DNA of 5,192 nt from Bacteroidales bacterium. Lineage in GTDB: Bacteria; Bacteroidota; Bacteroidia; Bacteroidales; UBA7960. A program made the translations under genes and the position numbers. Positions 1 through 5,192 of this stretch are shown here, one piece after another. Location of the stretch: contig PWND01000207.1 in NCBI GenBank assembly GCA_003557965.1, forward strand, positions 1 to 5,192, written 5' to 3'. Every line of letters begins with the position of its first letter. The stretch's first letter is position 1. Below the pieces are notes generated by a model. It made no database searches. It was not told the DNA's origin and saw only the letters and a program-made list of their open reading frames with translations.

Positions 1-2
1 AG

Positions 3-143
3 GGTGCGGTGTGGCATAGTAAAAAACAATTAGCCACACAAATAATCCAGTATGTTGAAACGTATAATAAGGAGAGAGCTAAACCTTTTGAGTGGACATA
101 TGATGGAATGAAAAAGAATAGTTCGACTAATATTAAATCATGA
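3..143 (+). CDS. IS630-like transposase, C-terminal fragment (cut by window edge)
   Basis: An open frame enters from the left edge and gives 46 codons before a TGA stop. The C-terminal part reads QYVETYNKERAKPFEWTY, followed by DGMKKNSSTNIKS. A YN...AKPF.WTY block shortly before the C-terminus is characteristic of IS630/Tc1-family DDE transposases, where it follows the last catalytic Glu. The catalytic residues would lie upstream, outside the window, so it is impossible to tell whether the element is intact or decayed. It points toward the dxs operon, with convergent stops 146 bp apart. The visible tail has no internal stop or frameshift. The family call rests on motif recognition over a short stretch; another DDE-type transposase is the main alternative. 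Confidence 0.68.
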   Translation, partial: GAVWHSKKQLATQIIQYVETYNKERAKPFEWTYDGMKKNSSTNIKS

Positions 144-241
144 CACTAGGTAATAATCAAATCTTTTCAGAATACCAAATGCCGATATACAGGATGGAAA
201 ACTATTAATTTACACTGGAAAATGGCTTTAAATAGCTATAC

Positions 242-257
242 TTGGTAAAAATACCAA
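242..257. terminator. Short hairpin between convergent genes, possible weak bidirectional terminator
   Basis: TTGGTA (242-247) and TACCAA (252-257) form a perfect 6-bp inverted repeat around an AAAA loop. It lies between the transposase stop (143) and the stop of the CoA-binding gene (290), where a terminator for either transcript would be expected. Neither strand has a clear U-tract after the stem, and the stem has only two G-C pairs, so intrinsic termination here is speculative. The 9-mer AATACCAAA, which overlaps the right arm at 250-258, also occurs at 171-179. It could belong to the end of the insertion sequence instead. Confidence 0.25.
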
Positions 258-289
258 ACGTTTGACATGCCTTTAAACAAATTTAAACA

Positions 290-652
290 CTAATAATCCA
301 TAGTTCTGAGCATAACCAGAACGCAATCATGGACAGTTTCAATTCCATTTTTTTCAGCTAATTCTTCAAGTTCAGGGTTTTTAGTTCCCGGATTAAAAAT
401 TATCCTTTTGGGTTTTAAATCAATAATATAATCATAGTAAGGCTTTTGATTCATTGCATTGAGATATAGAGCTATAGTGTGTAAGCCCGGAATATCATAC
501 GGCTCCTTTTTTACTTCAACATCATCAATATTAGTTGCAAACCTTCCAACACCATGAACTTCAATGTTGTTTTCCAATAATCTTTTTACAGCTTTATGTG
601 AATACCTTAATGGGTTTGGGCTAACGCCCAATACAAGGGTTTTTTTACTCAT
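290..652 (-). CDS. Small CoA-binding-domain protein (YccU-like, CoA_binding_2 type)
   Basis: The 120-residue product is a single Rossmann-like CoA-binding domain, the usual length for stand-alone members of this family. The N-terminus has a beta strand and glycine turn TLVLGVSPNP (5-14), then SHKAVKRLLENNIEVHGVG, matching the family's conserved nucleotide-binding start (GxSxxPxRxSHxVxxxLxxxGYxVxPVN). The C-terminal half has FNPGTKNPELEELAEKNGIE (86-105) and a conserved DC pair (109-110), as in the typical PGxxNxExxxxAxxxGxxVVxDxC ending. These proteins resemble the CoA-binding part of succinyl-CoA synthetase alpha but lack its catalytic domain, and their cellular role is not established. It is the last gene of the presumed operon, 25 bp after the OsmC gene. 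The ATG start sits just before the conserved strand; no Shine-Dalgarno sequence is seen. Binding of CoA or a related nucleotide is inferred from the family. Confidence 0.85.
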   Translation of the reverse strand: MSKKTLVLGVSPNPLRYSHKAVKRLLENNIEVHGVGRFATNIDDVEVKKEPYDIPGLHTIALYLNAMNQKPYYDYIIDLKPKRIIFNPGTKNPELEELAEKNGIETVHDCVLVMLRTMDY

Positions 653-677
653 ATCTGATAGTTTTTATAGTGATCTT

Positions 678-1067
678 TTACGATGTTTCAACGTCAAATT
701 TAATTCCTGCAGTAATATGCTTTTTTACTGCACATGCTTCAACAGACTTAATCAATGCAGGCTTATATTTGTCCGGGAAATCACCAGGAAAATCAATATT
801 TAATACTATATTATCAGCCAGCCTTGTTTCAGGGTTTCTATTCATCTTTTGGGTAATTTTAATTCCTTCATAGGGAATGTTTCTTTGGATGCAAAAAGAT
901 TTTGCATAAAACCCGGCACATGCCGCTATTGAAGCAAAAAACAAATCCATTGGAGAAGGTGCCGAACCATCGCCACCGGCAATATCCGGTTGATCTGTTT
1001 TTATTGTCATTCCTCTATAATTAACATCAATTTTTAGGTTATCACCAAATACTACTTCCATACTCAT
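678..1067 (-). CDS. OsmC family protein (YhfA-like thiol peroxidase fold)
   Basis: The 129-residue product fits the OsmC/Ohr fold. GGDGSAPSPMDLFFASIAAC (31-50) is the family's helix carrying the first reactive cysteine, C50. The second conserved cysteine is C112 in SVEACAVKKH (108-117). OsmC/Ohr proteins reduce organic or fatty-acid hydroperoxides through this cysteine pair in the cytoplasm. The second-cysteine context (EAC.VKKH) looks more like the YhfA-type general OsmC group than true Ohr, which usually has a CPYS-type motif, so the substrate is unknown. An additional C59 is present. The annotated start gives MSM; the second Met two codons later is equally possible and changes little. It lies 86 bp after the thioesterase stop, the largest gap in the gene row, and 25 bp before the CoA-binding gene. 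I saw no TAnnTTTG element in the 86-bp gap. Confidence 0.88.
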   Translation of the reverse strand: MSMEVVFGDNLKIDVNYRGMTIKTDQPDIAGGDGSAPSPMDLFFASIAACAGFYAKSFCIQRNIPYEGIKITQKMNRNPETRLADNIVLNIDFPGDFPDKYKPALIKSVEACAVKKHITAGIKFDVETS

Positions 1068-1153
1068 AGTTGTTATCTTTTATTAATTAATACATATATT
1101 TAAATTTATAAATTTCTTCTAAGTCCAACAGAACCATTCTATAATACAATATT

Positions 1154-1573
1154 TTATTTAAAGAATTCGGGTAATTTATCTTTAATTACATTCATAAACC
1201 ATTGCGGGGCACCACATGGCTTTTTTTTCACAGGGTCAACAAAAACCAATACGGTGTCGCCAATGTTTATAAGTTCTCCTTTGGGGTTATATATTTCATA
1301 ATCAAACTTCATTCTTACTTTAGGAAGTTCTTTAATATAAGTTTTCACCGTAAGCACATCATCATAATGTGCAGGTTTGATATATTTGGTACTCATAGAC
1401 AATAAAGGCATAATTATTCCTTTATCTTCCATTTCTTTATAACTAACTCCAAGTTCCCTCATTGCTGATACTCTGCCAACTTCGTAATACTGGGCATAGT
1501 TTCCATAATATACAAAACCCATTTGGTCGGTTTCAGCATATCTAACTCTGACTTTTGTTTCGTTTACAAACAT
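1154..1573 (-). CDS. YbgC/4-hydroxybenzoyl-CoA-type acyl-CoA thioesterase (hotdog fold)
   Basis: The 139-residue product is a single hotdog domain of the usual length for the YbgC/4HBT family. The N-terminal block RYAETDQMGFVYYGNYAQYY (11-30), followed by EVGR, matches the family signature RxxxTDxxGxVYxxNYxxxxExxR. D16 is the expected catalytic aspartate, and YYGNY is the start of the central helix. Later segments STKYIKPAHYDDVLTVKTYI and VFVDPVKKKP fit the remaining beta strands. Family members hydrolyse short- to medium-chain or aromatic acyl-CoA thioesters in the cytoplasm; the substrate cannot be read from sequence. In proteobacteria ybgC sits with the tol-pal genes, but no tol or pal gene is seen here. 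The ATG lies 11 bp after the transporter stop, which supports co-transcription. No Shine-Dalgarno sequence is seen. Confidence 0.88.
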   Translation of the reverse strand: MFVNETKVRVRYAETDQMGFVYYGNYAQYYEVGRVSAMRELGVSYKEMEDKGIIMPLLSMSTKYIKPAHYDDVLTVKTYIKELPKVRMKFDYEIYNPKGELINIGDTVLVFVDPVKKKPCGAPQWFMNVIKDKLPEFFK

Positions 1574-1584
1574 AATTTTAAAAT

Positions 1585-2418
1585 TTAAAGTAAAATCAAA
1601 CTAACAGCCATAACGCCCATTCCTGCAATAAGGCCATATATTGCTAAATGAGGCCTGCCATATTCTCTGGCAGCCGGCAACAATTCATCAATAGAAATAA
1701 AGACCATAATACCTGCTACAGAAGCAAATACAAACCCAAATATAACCTGGTTTAAGAAAGGAGCAAGAATTAATAATGCAAAAACAGCTCCTAAAGGTTC
1801 AGCAAGGCCAGATAGAAATGAGTACTTAAATGCTTTCTTTCTACTTCCTGTAGCATGATATATAGGTACTGAAATAGCTATTCCTTCAGGAATATTATGG
1901 ATAGCTATTGCAATTGCTATAGGCAAACCAAGCTTAATATCCTGAAGTGCAACTAAAAAGGTAGCTATTCCTTCAGGGAAGTTATGGATAGCTATGGCGA
2001 ATGCTGATAACATCCCCATTCGATAAAGCTTTCTTTTTTTATTTTCTTCTTCACTTTCTTTAATCTCCTCAACCTTTTTTATTTCATGCGGATTTTCAAA
2101 AGCTGGAACCAGTCTGTCAATTAAAGCTATGAGCAGCATTCCAAAGAAAAAACCACCTATTGCAATAATTTGCGCATTAGTATAGCTAACTTCTTCAGAA
2201 ATAAAACCTTGTGCTTCCGGGAAAATCTCAACAAAAGATATATATATCATAACACCTGCTGAGAAACCAAGCGAGGTTGACAAAAATTTTGTATTTGTTT
2301 TTTTTGCAAAAAAAGCGATAGTGCTACCAATTCCGGTAGCTAATCCGGCAAGCAGGGTAATACCCAGTGCTAATAAAACATTATTATAGTTAGCCCAAAT
2401 ATCATTAAAGTATTCCAA
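1585..2418 (-). CDS. zupT: ZIP-family divalent metal transporter (ZupT-like), TTG start
   Basis: The 277-residue inner-membrane protein imports Zn2+ and possibly Fe2+, Mn2+ or other divalent ions, by family knowledge. About eight hydrophobic segments are visible: roughly 14-38, 45-67, 84-106, 134-158, 163-187, 195-220, 226-247 and 258-277. The metal-binding signatures HNFPEG (145-150) and HNIPEG (174-179) lie in TM4 and TM5 as in ZupT and GufA-type ZIPs. Other likely ligands are E64 (SFVEIFPE), E207 (GLAEPLGA) and D244-E245 (IDELLP). The loop between TM3 and TM4 (about 108-133) is rich in Glu and Lys and has a single His, unlike the His-rich loop of many ZIPs. The first codon is TTG, not ATG: the next Met (M57) would remove TM1, the frame upstream holds no ATG before a stop, and AAAGGGG sits 6 bases upstream of the TTG. 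It lies 18 bp after dxs. The actual metal is uncertain. Confidence 0.92.
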   Translation of the reverse strand: MEYFNDIWANYNNVLLALGITLLAGLATGIGSTIAFFAKKTNTKFLSTSLGFSAGVMIYISFVEIFPEAQGFISEEVSYTNAQIIAIGGFFFGMLLIALIDRLVPAFENPHEIKKVEEIKESEEENKKRKLYRMGMLSAFAIAIHNFPEGIATFLVALQDIKLGLPIAIAIAIHNIPEGIAISVPIYHATGSRKKAFKYSFLSGLAEPLGAVFALLILAPFLNQVIFGFVFASVAGIMVFISIDELLPAAREYGRPHLAIYGLIAGMGVMAVSLILL

Positions 2419-2424
2419 AATTAA

Positions 2425-2431
2425 CCCCTTT
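2425..2431 (-). promoter_or_regulatory. Shine-Dalgarno-like site deciding the TTG start of the ZIP transporter
   Basis: On the minus strand AAAGGGG lies 6 bases upstream of the TTG codon at 2418-2416, inside the 18-bp gap after the dxs stop. It is the only purine-rich ribosome-binding-like sequence I found in front of a gene in this window; the five other intact starts lack one. It supports TTG as the true initiation codon. Confidence 0.6.
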
Positions 2432-2436
2432 ATTGA

Positions 2437-4362
2437 TTAAGAAATCATTAAAAAATTCTTCTCACAAACTTTGCTAATAGCATTATATATGCCATTATAA
2501 TCATAACCACATTCGGCATGAAGTTGTTCAACAGTACCTTGTTCAATAAATTTATCAGGAATACCCAGTCTTTTTATAACTGCATTATATGAGTTGTCAG
2601 ACATGAATTCCAGTATAGCACTACCCATTCCACCACAAAGAGAATTGTCTTCAATAGTTATTATTTTTTTATGGTTTTTAAAGATTTCATGCAACATTTC
2701 ATTGTCCAAAGGTTTAATAAAAATAAGATCATAAAATGCTGCATTTATACCTTTTTCTTTTTCCAGTTTTTTGCAAGCTTCCAAAGCCGCATTACCTATG
2801 TGTCCTATTGAAATAACAGCAATATCATCTCCATCTTTAAGCTTTCTTCCCTTCCCAATTTTTAGTATTTGCATTTCCTTTTTCCAGTCTTTCATTACAC
2901 CTCTTCCTTTGGGATACCGGATAACCCACGGGCCCTGTTTTCCAACCTGGGCTGTATACATAAGGTTTCTGAGATATTCTTCATTCATTGGTGATGCTAT
3001 GGTAACACCGGGTATGCATCTCATAAAAGATAAGTCGAACGCACCATGATGAGTAGCTCCATCCTCCCCTACCAACCCTGCTCTGTCAAGGCAAAAAACA
3101 ACATGCAGGTTTTGCAGTGCTACATCATGAATGGCCTGATCATAAGATCTTTGAAAAAATGATGAATAAATATTGCAATATGGTATTAACCCTTGCGCTG
3201 CAAGCCCGGCAGAAAAAGTAACAGCATGTTGCTCGGCAATTCCAACATCAAAAGCTCTTTCGGGCAAACCTGCCATCATAATATTCAGTGAACAACCCGT
3301 TGACATTGCAGGTGTAATACCAACTACATCTGGGTTACTTTGTGCAATTTCAAGCATAGTTTCACCAAAAACCTGCTGATATTTTGGTAATTTATCTTGT
3401 TCTGATTTTAATACTTCTATTTCTCCCGTTTCCTTATTGAAAATTCCCGGAGCATGGAATTTTGTCTGGTTTTTTTCAGCATAAGGATATCCTTTTCCCT
3501 TAACGGTAACTACATGTAATAATTTTGGGCCTTTTATATTTTTCAGGTCCTTAAGAAGCTTTGTAAGATACTGAACATCATGGCCATCCACAGGGCCAAA
3601 ATATCTGAAATTAAGGGATTCAAAAAGGTTACTTTGCTTTAATACTGTTGATTTAACCGCATGTTCCAGCTTTTGCACAATCTTTCTTGTGTTAGCCCCG
3701 ATGCTATTTATCGCTCCCAAAACATTCCACACTTCATCTTTAAACCTGTTATAAGATTTTGAAGTTCTAATATCAGTCAGGTAATCTTTTAATGCACCAA
3801 CGTTCTTATCAATTGCAATCCCGTTATCATTAAGTACAACCAGAATATTAGCATTAGCTACACCGGCATGGTTTAGTGCTTCAAAAGCCATCCCAGCTGT
3901 CATACTACCATCACCAATCACAGCAATATGATGGCGATCTTCCTCACCTTTAATCTTTGAAGCTATAGCCATTCCTAATGCAGCAGAAATGCTTGTAGAA
4001 GAGTGCCCGGTACCGAAAGAATCATAAATGCTTTCACCCATTTTGGGGAAGCCGCTAATACCTTGATACATACGATTTTGGTGGAATTTTTCTCTTCTGC
4101 CTGTAATTATCTTATGAGCATAAGCCTGGTGGCCTACATCCCATATTAGTTTGTCATAAGGAGCATCAAATACTGAATGTAAAGCAACCGTTAATTCAAC
4201 AACCCCAAGGCTCGCACCAAAGTGTCCCGGGTTAGTACATACTGTGTCTATTATAAATTGCCTAAGCTCACTACATAGCTCTATTAGCTGATCCTGGCTT
4301 AAATCCTTTATATCAGATGGTGATTTTATTTTTGACAGTAAGTTATTGGCTTTTTTAGACAT
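2437..4362 (-). CDS. dxs: 1-deoxy-D-xylulose-5-phosphate synthase
   Basis: Dxs condenses pyruvate and glyceraldehyde 3-phosphate to 1-deoxy-D-xylulose 5-phosphate using thiamine diphosphate and Mg2+. This is the first step of the MEP isoprenoid pathway, and the product also feeds thiamine and pyridoxal synthesis. The 641 residues match a full-length enzyme. The N-terminal ThDP domain (about 1-310) has H47 in PGHFGAS, WDVGHQAY (74-81), SFGTGHSSTS (115-124) and the GDG...NDN cofactor motif (GDGSM at 150-154, NDN at 178-180). H303 in KFHAPG is the expected active-site histidine. The central transketolase-like domain (about 325-490) has the catalytic Glu E377 in AEQHAVT, R427 in LDRAG, and D434 and H438 in VGEDGATHHG. 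RYPKGRG and a C-terminal domain (about 505-630) with IEDNSLCGGMGSAILE complete it. All key residues expected from known Dxs enzymes are present. It leads the minus-strand gene row. The ATG fits the family's usual N-terminus (LLSKIKSPSDIKDL). Confidence 0.98.
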   Translation of the reverse strand: MSKKANNLLSKIKSPSDIKDLSQDQLIELCSELRQFIIDTVCTNPGHFGASLGVVELTVALHSVFDAPYDKLIWDVGHQAYAHKIITGRREKFHQNRMYQGISGFPKMGESIYDSFGTGHSSTSISAALGMAIASKIKGEEDRHHIAVIGDGSMTAGMAFEALNHAGVANANILVVLNDNGIAIDKNVGALKDYLTDIRTSKSYNRFKDEVWNVLGAINSIGANTRKIVQKLEHAVKSTVLKQSNLFESLNFRYFGPVDGHDVQYLTKLLKDLKNIKGPKLLHVVTVKGKGYPYAEKNQTKFHAPGIFNKETGEIEVLKSEQDKLPKYQQVFGETMLEIAQSNPDVVGITPAMSTGCSLNIMMAGLPERAFDVGIAEQHAVTFSAGLAAQGLIPYCNIYSSFFQRSYDQAIHDVALQNLHVVFCLDRAGLVGEDGATHHGAFDLSFMRCIPGVTIASPMNEEYLRNLMYTAQVGKQGPWVIRYPKGRGVMKDWKKEMQILKIGKGRKLKDGDDIAVISIGHIGNAALEACKKLEKEKGINAAFYDLIFIKPLDNEMLHEIFKNHKKIITIEDNSLCGGMGSAILEFMSDNSYNAVIKRLGIPDKFIEQGTVEQLHAECGYDYNGIYNAISKVCEKNFLMIS

Positions 4363-4363
4363 A

Positions 4364-4373
4364 GCAATATTGC
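4364..4373. repeat. 10-bp perfect palindrome in the dxs leader
   Basis: GCAATATTGC is a perfect palindrome lying one base upstream of the dxs ATG, within the predicted 5' leader. Its position over the translation initiation region would suit an operator or a dimer-binding site. A 10-bp palindrome can also arise by chance, so function is unproven. Confidence 0.3.
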
Positions 4374-4387
4374 CTGTTAAATCTATG

Positions 4388-4395
4388 CAAAATTA
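4388..4395 (-). promoter_or_regulatory. Candidate Bacteroidota -7 promoter element for dxs operon
   Basis: On the minus strand TAATTTTG matches the Bacteroidota consensus TAnnTTTG exactly and ends 25 bases upstream of the dxs ATG. Transcription would start roughly 19-22 bases before the start codon. No TTTG at the usual -33 spacing (about 19 bases) is present, so the upstream element is weak or replaced by activator binding. It is embedded in the 12-mer TATAATTTTGCA, which is also found at the feoAB promoter. Confidence 0.5.
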
Positions 4396-4405
4396 TAAAA
4401 TTATG

Positions 4406-4448
4406 TTTGTAAAGTCTAATATATTCTGTTTTTCATTTTCTTTACAAA
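4406..4448. repeat. Wide 9-bp inverted repeat upstream of dxs, possible operator pair
   Basis: TTTGTAAAG (4406-4414) and CTTTACAAA (4440-4448) are exact reverse complements separated by 25 bases, with arm centres 34 bp apart (about three helical turns). The inner arm lies about 10 bp upstream of the dxs -7 element, in the position of the poorly conserved -33 region. That would suit a regulator acting at the dxs promoter. No regulator gene is visible in the window. Confidence 0.35.
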
Positions 4449-4549
4449 GCCTTTTAGTTGATTTTCCTAATTTATAATAGTTTATTAAATTTCCTTTAAT
4501 ATAGCTTTGGTTAAAATTTATTATTGATGCATTATTTTAAGCCATAGTA

Positions 4550-4566
4550 TTTGCAAACTTTGCAAA
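4550..4566. repeat. Two tandem TTTGCAAA palindromes in the intergenic region
   Basis: TTTGCAAA occurs at 4550-4557 and again at 4559-4566, separated by a single C. Each 8-mer is a perfect palindrome and the 9-bp period is close to one helical turn. They lie about 100 bp upstream of the feoAB -7 element and about 155 bp upstream of the dxs one. They share the TTTRYAAA core with the inverted repeat nearer dxs. They may be binding sites for a dimeric regulator; this is inference only. Confidence 0.35.
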
Positions 4567-4669
4567 AGATACAATAGAGTAAACATTTCAAAAAAAAATT
4601 TAGCCACTCATTCTAAAATTTGAATTCAATAATTAAAACAATTTATAATGAAAGTTTGTTTAAAAAATA

Positions 4670-4677
4670 TAATTTTG
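4670..4677 (+). promoter_or_regulatory. Candidate Bacteroidota -7 promoter element for feoAB
   Basis: TAATTTTG matches TAnnTTTG exactly and ends 32 bases upstream of the feoAB ATG, giving a predicted leader of about 26-29 bases. A TTTG at 4655-4658 is present but the spacer is only 11 bases, shorter than the usual 19 or so, so it is probably not a proper -33 element. The surrounding 12-mer TATAATTTTGCA (4668-4679) is identical to that in front of dxs. Confidence 0.5.
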
Positions 4678-4709
4678 CACTATTTATATTAAATCTAAAT
4701 TAACATATA

Positions 4710-5192
4710 ATGACTTTACTTGATTTGAAAAACGGTGAAAGAGCCATTATTACAAAGATAAAGGGCCGTGGAGCTTTTCGTAATAGAATTATTGAGATGG
4801 GATTTATTACAGGTAAAGTTGTAAAAGTAATTAAAAAAGCTCCCCTGCAAGACCCTATTGAGTATAGCATTTTAGGATATAACATTTCGCTGCGTCGTTC
4901 TGAAGCGTCATTGATTGAGGTAATTCCGGAAAAGGAGTTTGGCAGTTTTGATTCGAAAGAATTTTCCGGTGTAATGGAAATAGAGTCAAGCAAGATACTT
5001 AAAAAGCATGGAAAAACAATAAATGTAGCATTAGTAGGAAATCCAAACAGCGGAAAAACCACCTTCTTTAATTATGCCTCAGGCTCACGTGAAAGAGTTG
5101 GCAACTACAGTGGTGTTACGGTTGATGCCAAACTTGCAAAATTAAAACAAAACGGAAATACATTAAACATTACCGATCTGCCGGGCACATAT
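4710..5192 (+). CDS. feoB: FeoA-FeoB fusion ferrous iron transporter, N-terminal part (runs off the right edge)
   Basis: The first 161 codons are visible. Residues 1-73 are a FeoA-type SH3-like domain: FRNRIIEMGFITGKVVKVI (23-41), then KAPLQDPIEY and LGYNISLRRSEA match the FeoA pattern RxxExGFxxGxxVxVxxxAPLxDPIExxxxGxxxSLRxxEA. A linker (about 74-103) leads into the FeoB G-protein domain. This has the G1 P-loop GNPNSGKTTFFN (110-121), a G2 region VGNYSGVTVD (130-139) and G3 DLPGTY (156-161), where the window ends. FeoB imports Fe2+ across the inner membrane; its polytopic membrane domain should follow outside the window. An in-frame TAA at 4701-4703 fixes ATG 4710 as the first Met. No Shine-Dalgarno sequence is seen. 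It is transcribed divergently from dxs. Fusion of FeoA to FeoB is known in Bacteroidota. Confidence in identity is high; intactness cannot be judged. Confidence 0.96.
   Translation, partial: MTLLDLKNGERAIITKIKGRGAFRNRIIEMGFITGKVVKVIKKAPLQDPIEYSILGYNISLRRSEASLIEVIPEKEFGSFDSKEFSGVMEIESSKILKKHGKTINVALVGNPNSGKTTFFNYASGSRERVGNYSGVTVDAKLAKLKQNGNTLNITDLPGTY

Larger units (their letters stand above)
4363..4709. other. 347-bp AT-rich divergent intergenic region between dxs and feoAB
   Basis: This region separates the divergent start codons of dxs (4362) and feoAB (4710). It contains no convincing coding frame and no tRNA-like structure. It holds a candidate -7 element near each end, four TTTRYAAA sites (two in a wide inverted repeat, two in tandem) and a 10-bp palindrome next to the dxs start. 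The stretch about 4450-4545 and the stretch about 4572-4660 are AT-rich with nothing I can name. No Fur-box-like GATAAT repeats, TPP riboswitch CTGAGA signature or strong terminator hairpin was seen. Confidence 0.8.

Noticed and set aside
1102..1115. 14-bp perfect palindrome AAATTTATAAATTT in the gap before the OsmC gene
   Set aside because: It consists only of A and T in a very AT-rich gap. It makes a weak stem with no loop, so it is neither a convincing terminator nor an operator.
564..1405. Plus-strand open frames at 564-803, 670-873 and 1202-1405
   Set aside because: They run antisense to the CoA-binding, OsmC and thioesterase genes, overlap each other, and show no recognisable motifs.
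2771..3379. Plus-strand open frames at 2771-3049 and 3173-3379
   Set aside because: Both are antisense to conserved catalytic parts of dxs, with low-complexity products that show no domain pattern.
4363..4709. TPP riboswitch or Fur box upstream of dxs or feoAB
   Set aside because: Thiamine dependence of Dxs and iron transport by Feo made these worth looking for. No CTGAGA-type TPP core and no GATAATGATAATCATTATC-like repeat is visible on either strand.
4700..5062. Open frame on the minus strand, 120 codons
   Set aside because: It lies antisense to the clearly recognisable FeoA-FeoB coding sequence, its product shows no family pattern, and it is explained by the codon use of the real gene.

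Overview
The window looks like chromosomal DNA from an AT-rich member of the Bacteroidota, probably Bacteroidales-like. Three things suggest this: a FeoA domain fused to the N-terminus of FeoB (a layout known from Porphyromonas and Bacteroides), two close matches to the Bacteroidota -7 promoter element TAnnTTTG, and mostly absent Shine-Dalgarno sequences. The phylum is an inference from these traits. No rRNA or other marker gene is present to confirm it.

Layout, left to right. Positions 3-143 (+) hold the last 46 codons of an IS630-like transposase cut off by the window edge. A 146-bp gap (144-289) follows, with a small hairpin. From 4362 down to 290, five genes run on the minus strand in one direction: dxs (4362-2437), a ZIP-family metal transporter (2418-1585), a YbgC-type hotdog thioesterase (1573-1154), an OsmC-family protein (1067-678) and a small CoA-binding-domain protein (652-290). 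Gaps are 18, 11, 86 and 25 bp, so they probably form an operon led by dxs. A 347-bp AT-rich divergent intergenic region (4363-4709) carries a candidate promoter for each direction and four copies of a TTTRYAAA motif. On the plus strand, a feoA-feoB fusion gene begins at 4710 and runs off the right edge.

Functionally, the minus-strand genes combine the first committed step of MEP-pathway isoprenoid synthesis (Dxs, which needs thiamine diphosphate and a divalent metal) with divalent metal uptake (ZIP), acyl-CoA hydrolysis (thioesterase), thiol-based peroxide chemistry (OsmC) and a CoA-binding domain protein. The divergent gene is a ferrous iron importer. Metal supply borders dxs on both sides, but no direct functional coupling can be shown from sequence.

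I do not see a clearly undescribed system here. The features most worth a second look are the divergent regulatory region and the TTG start of the transporter gene.
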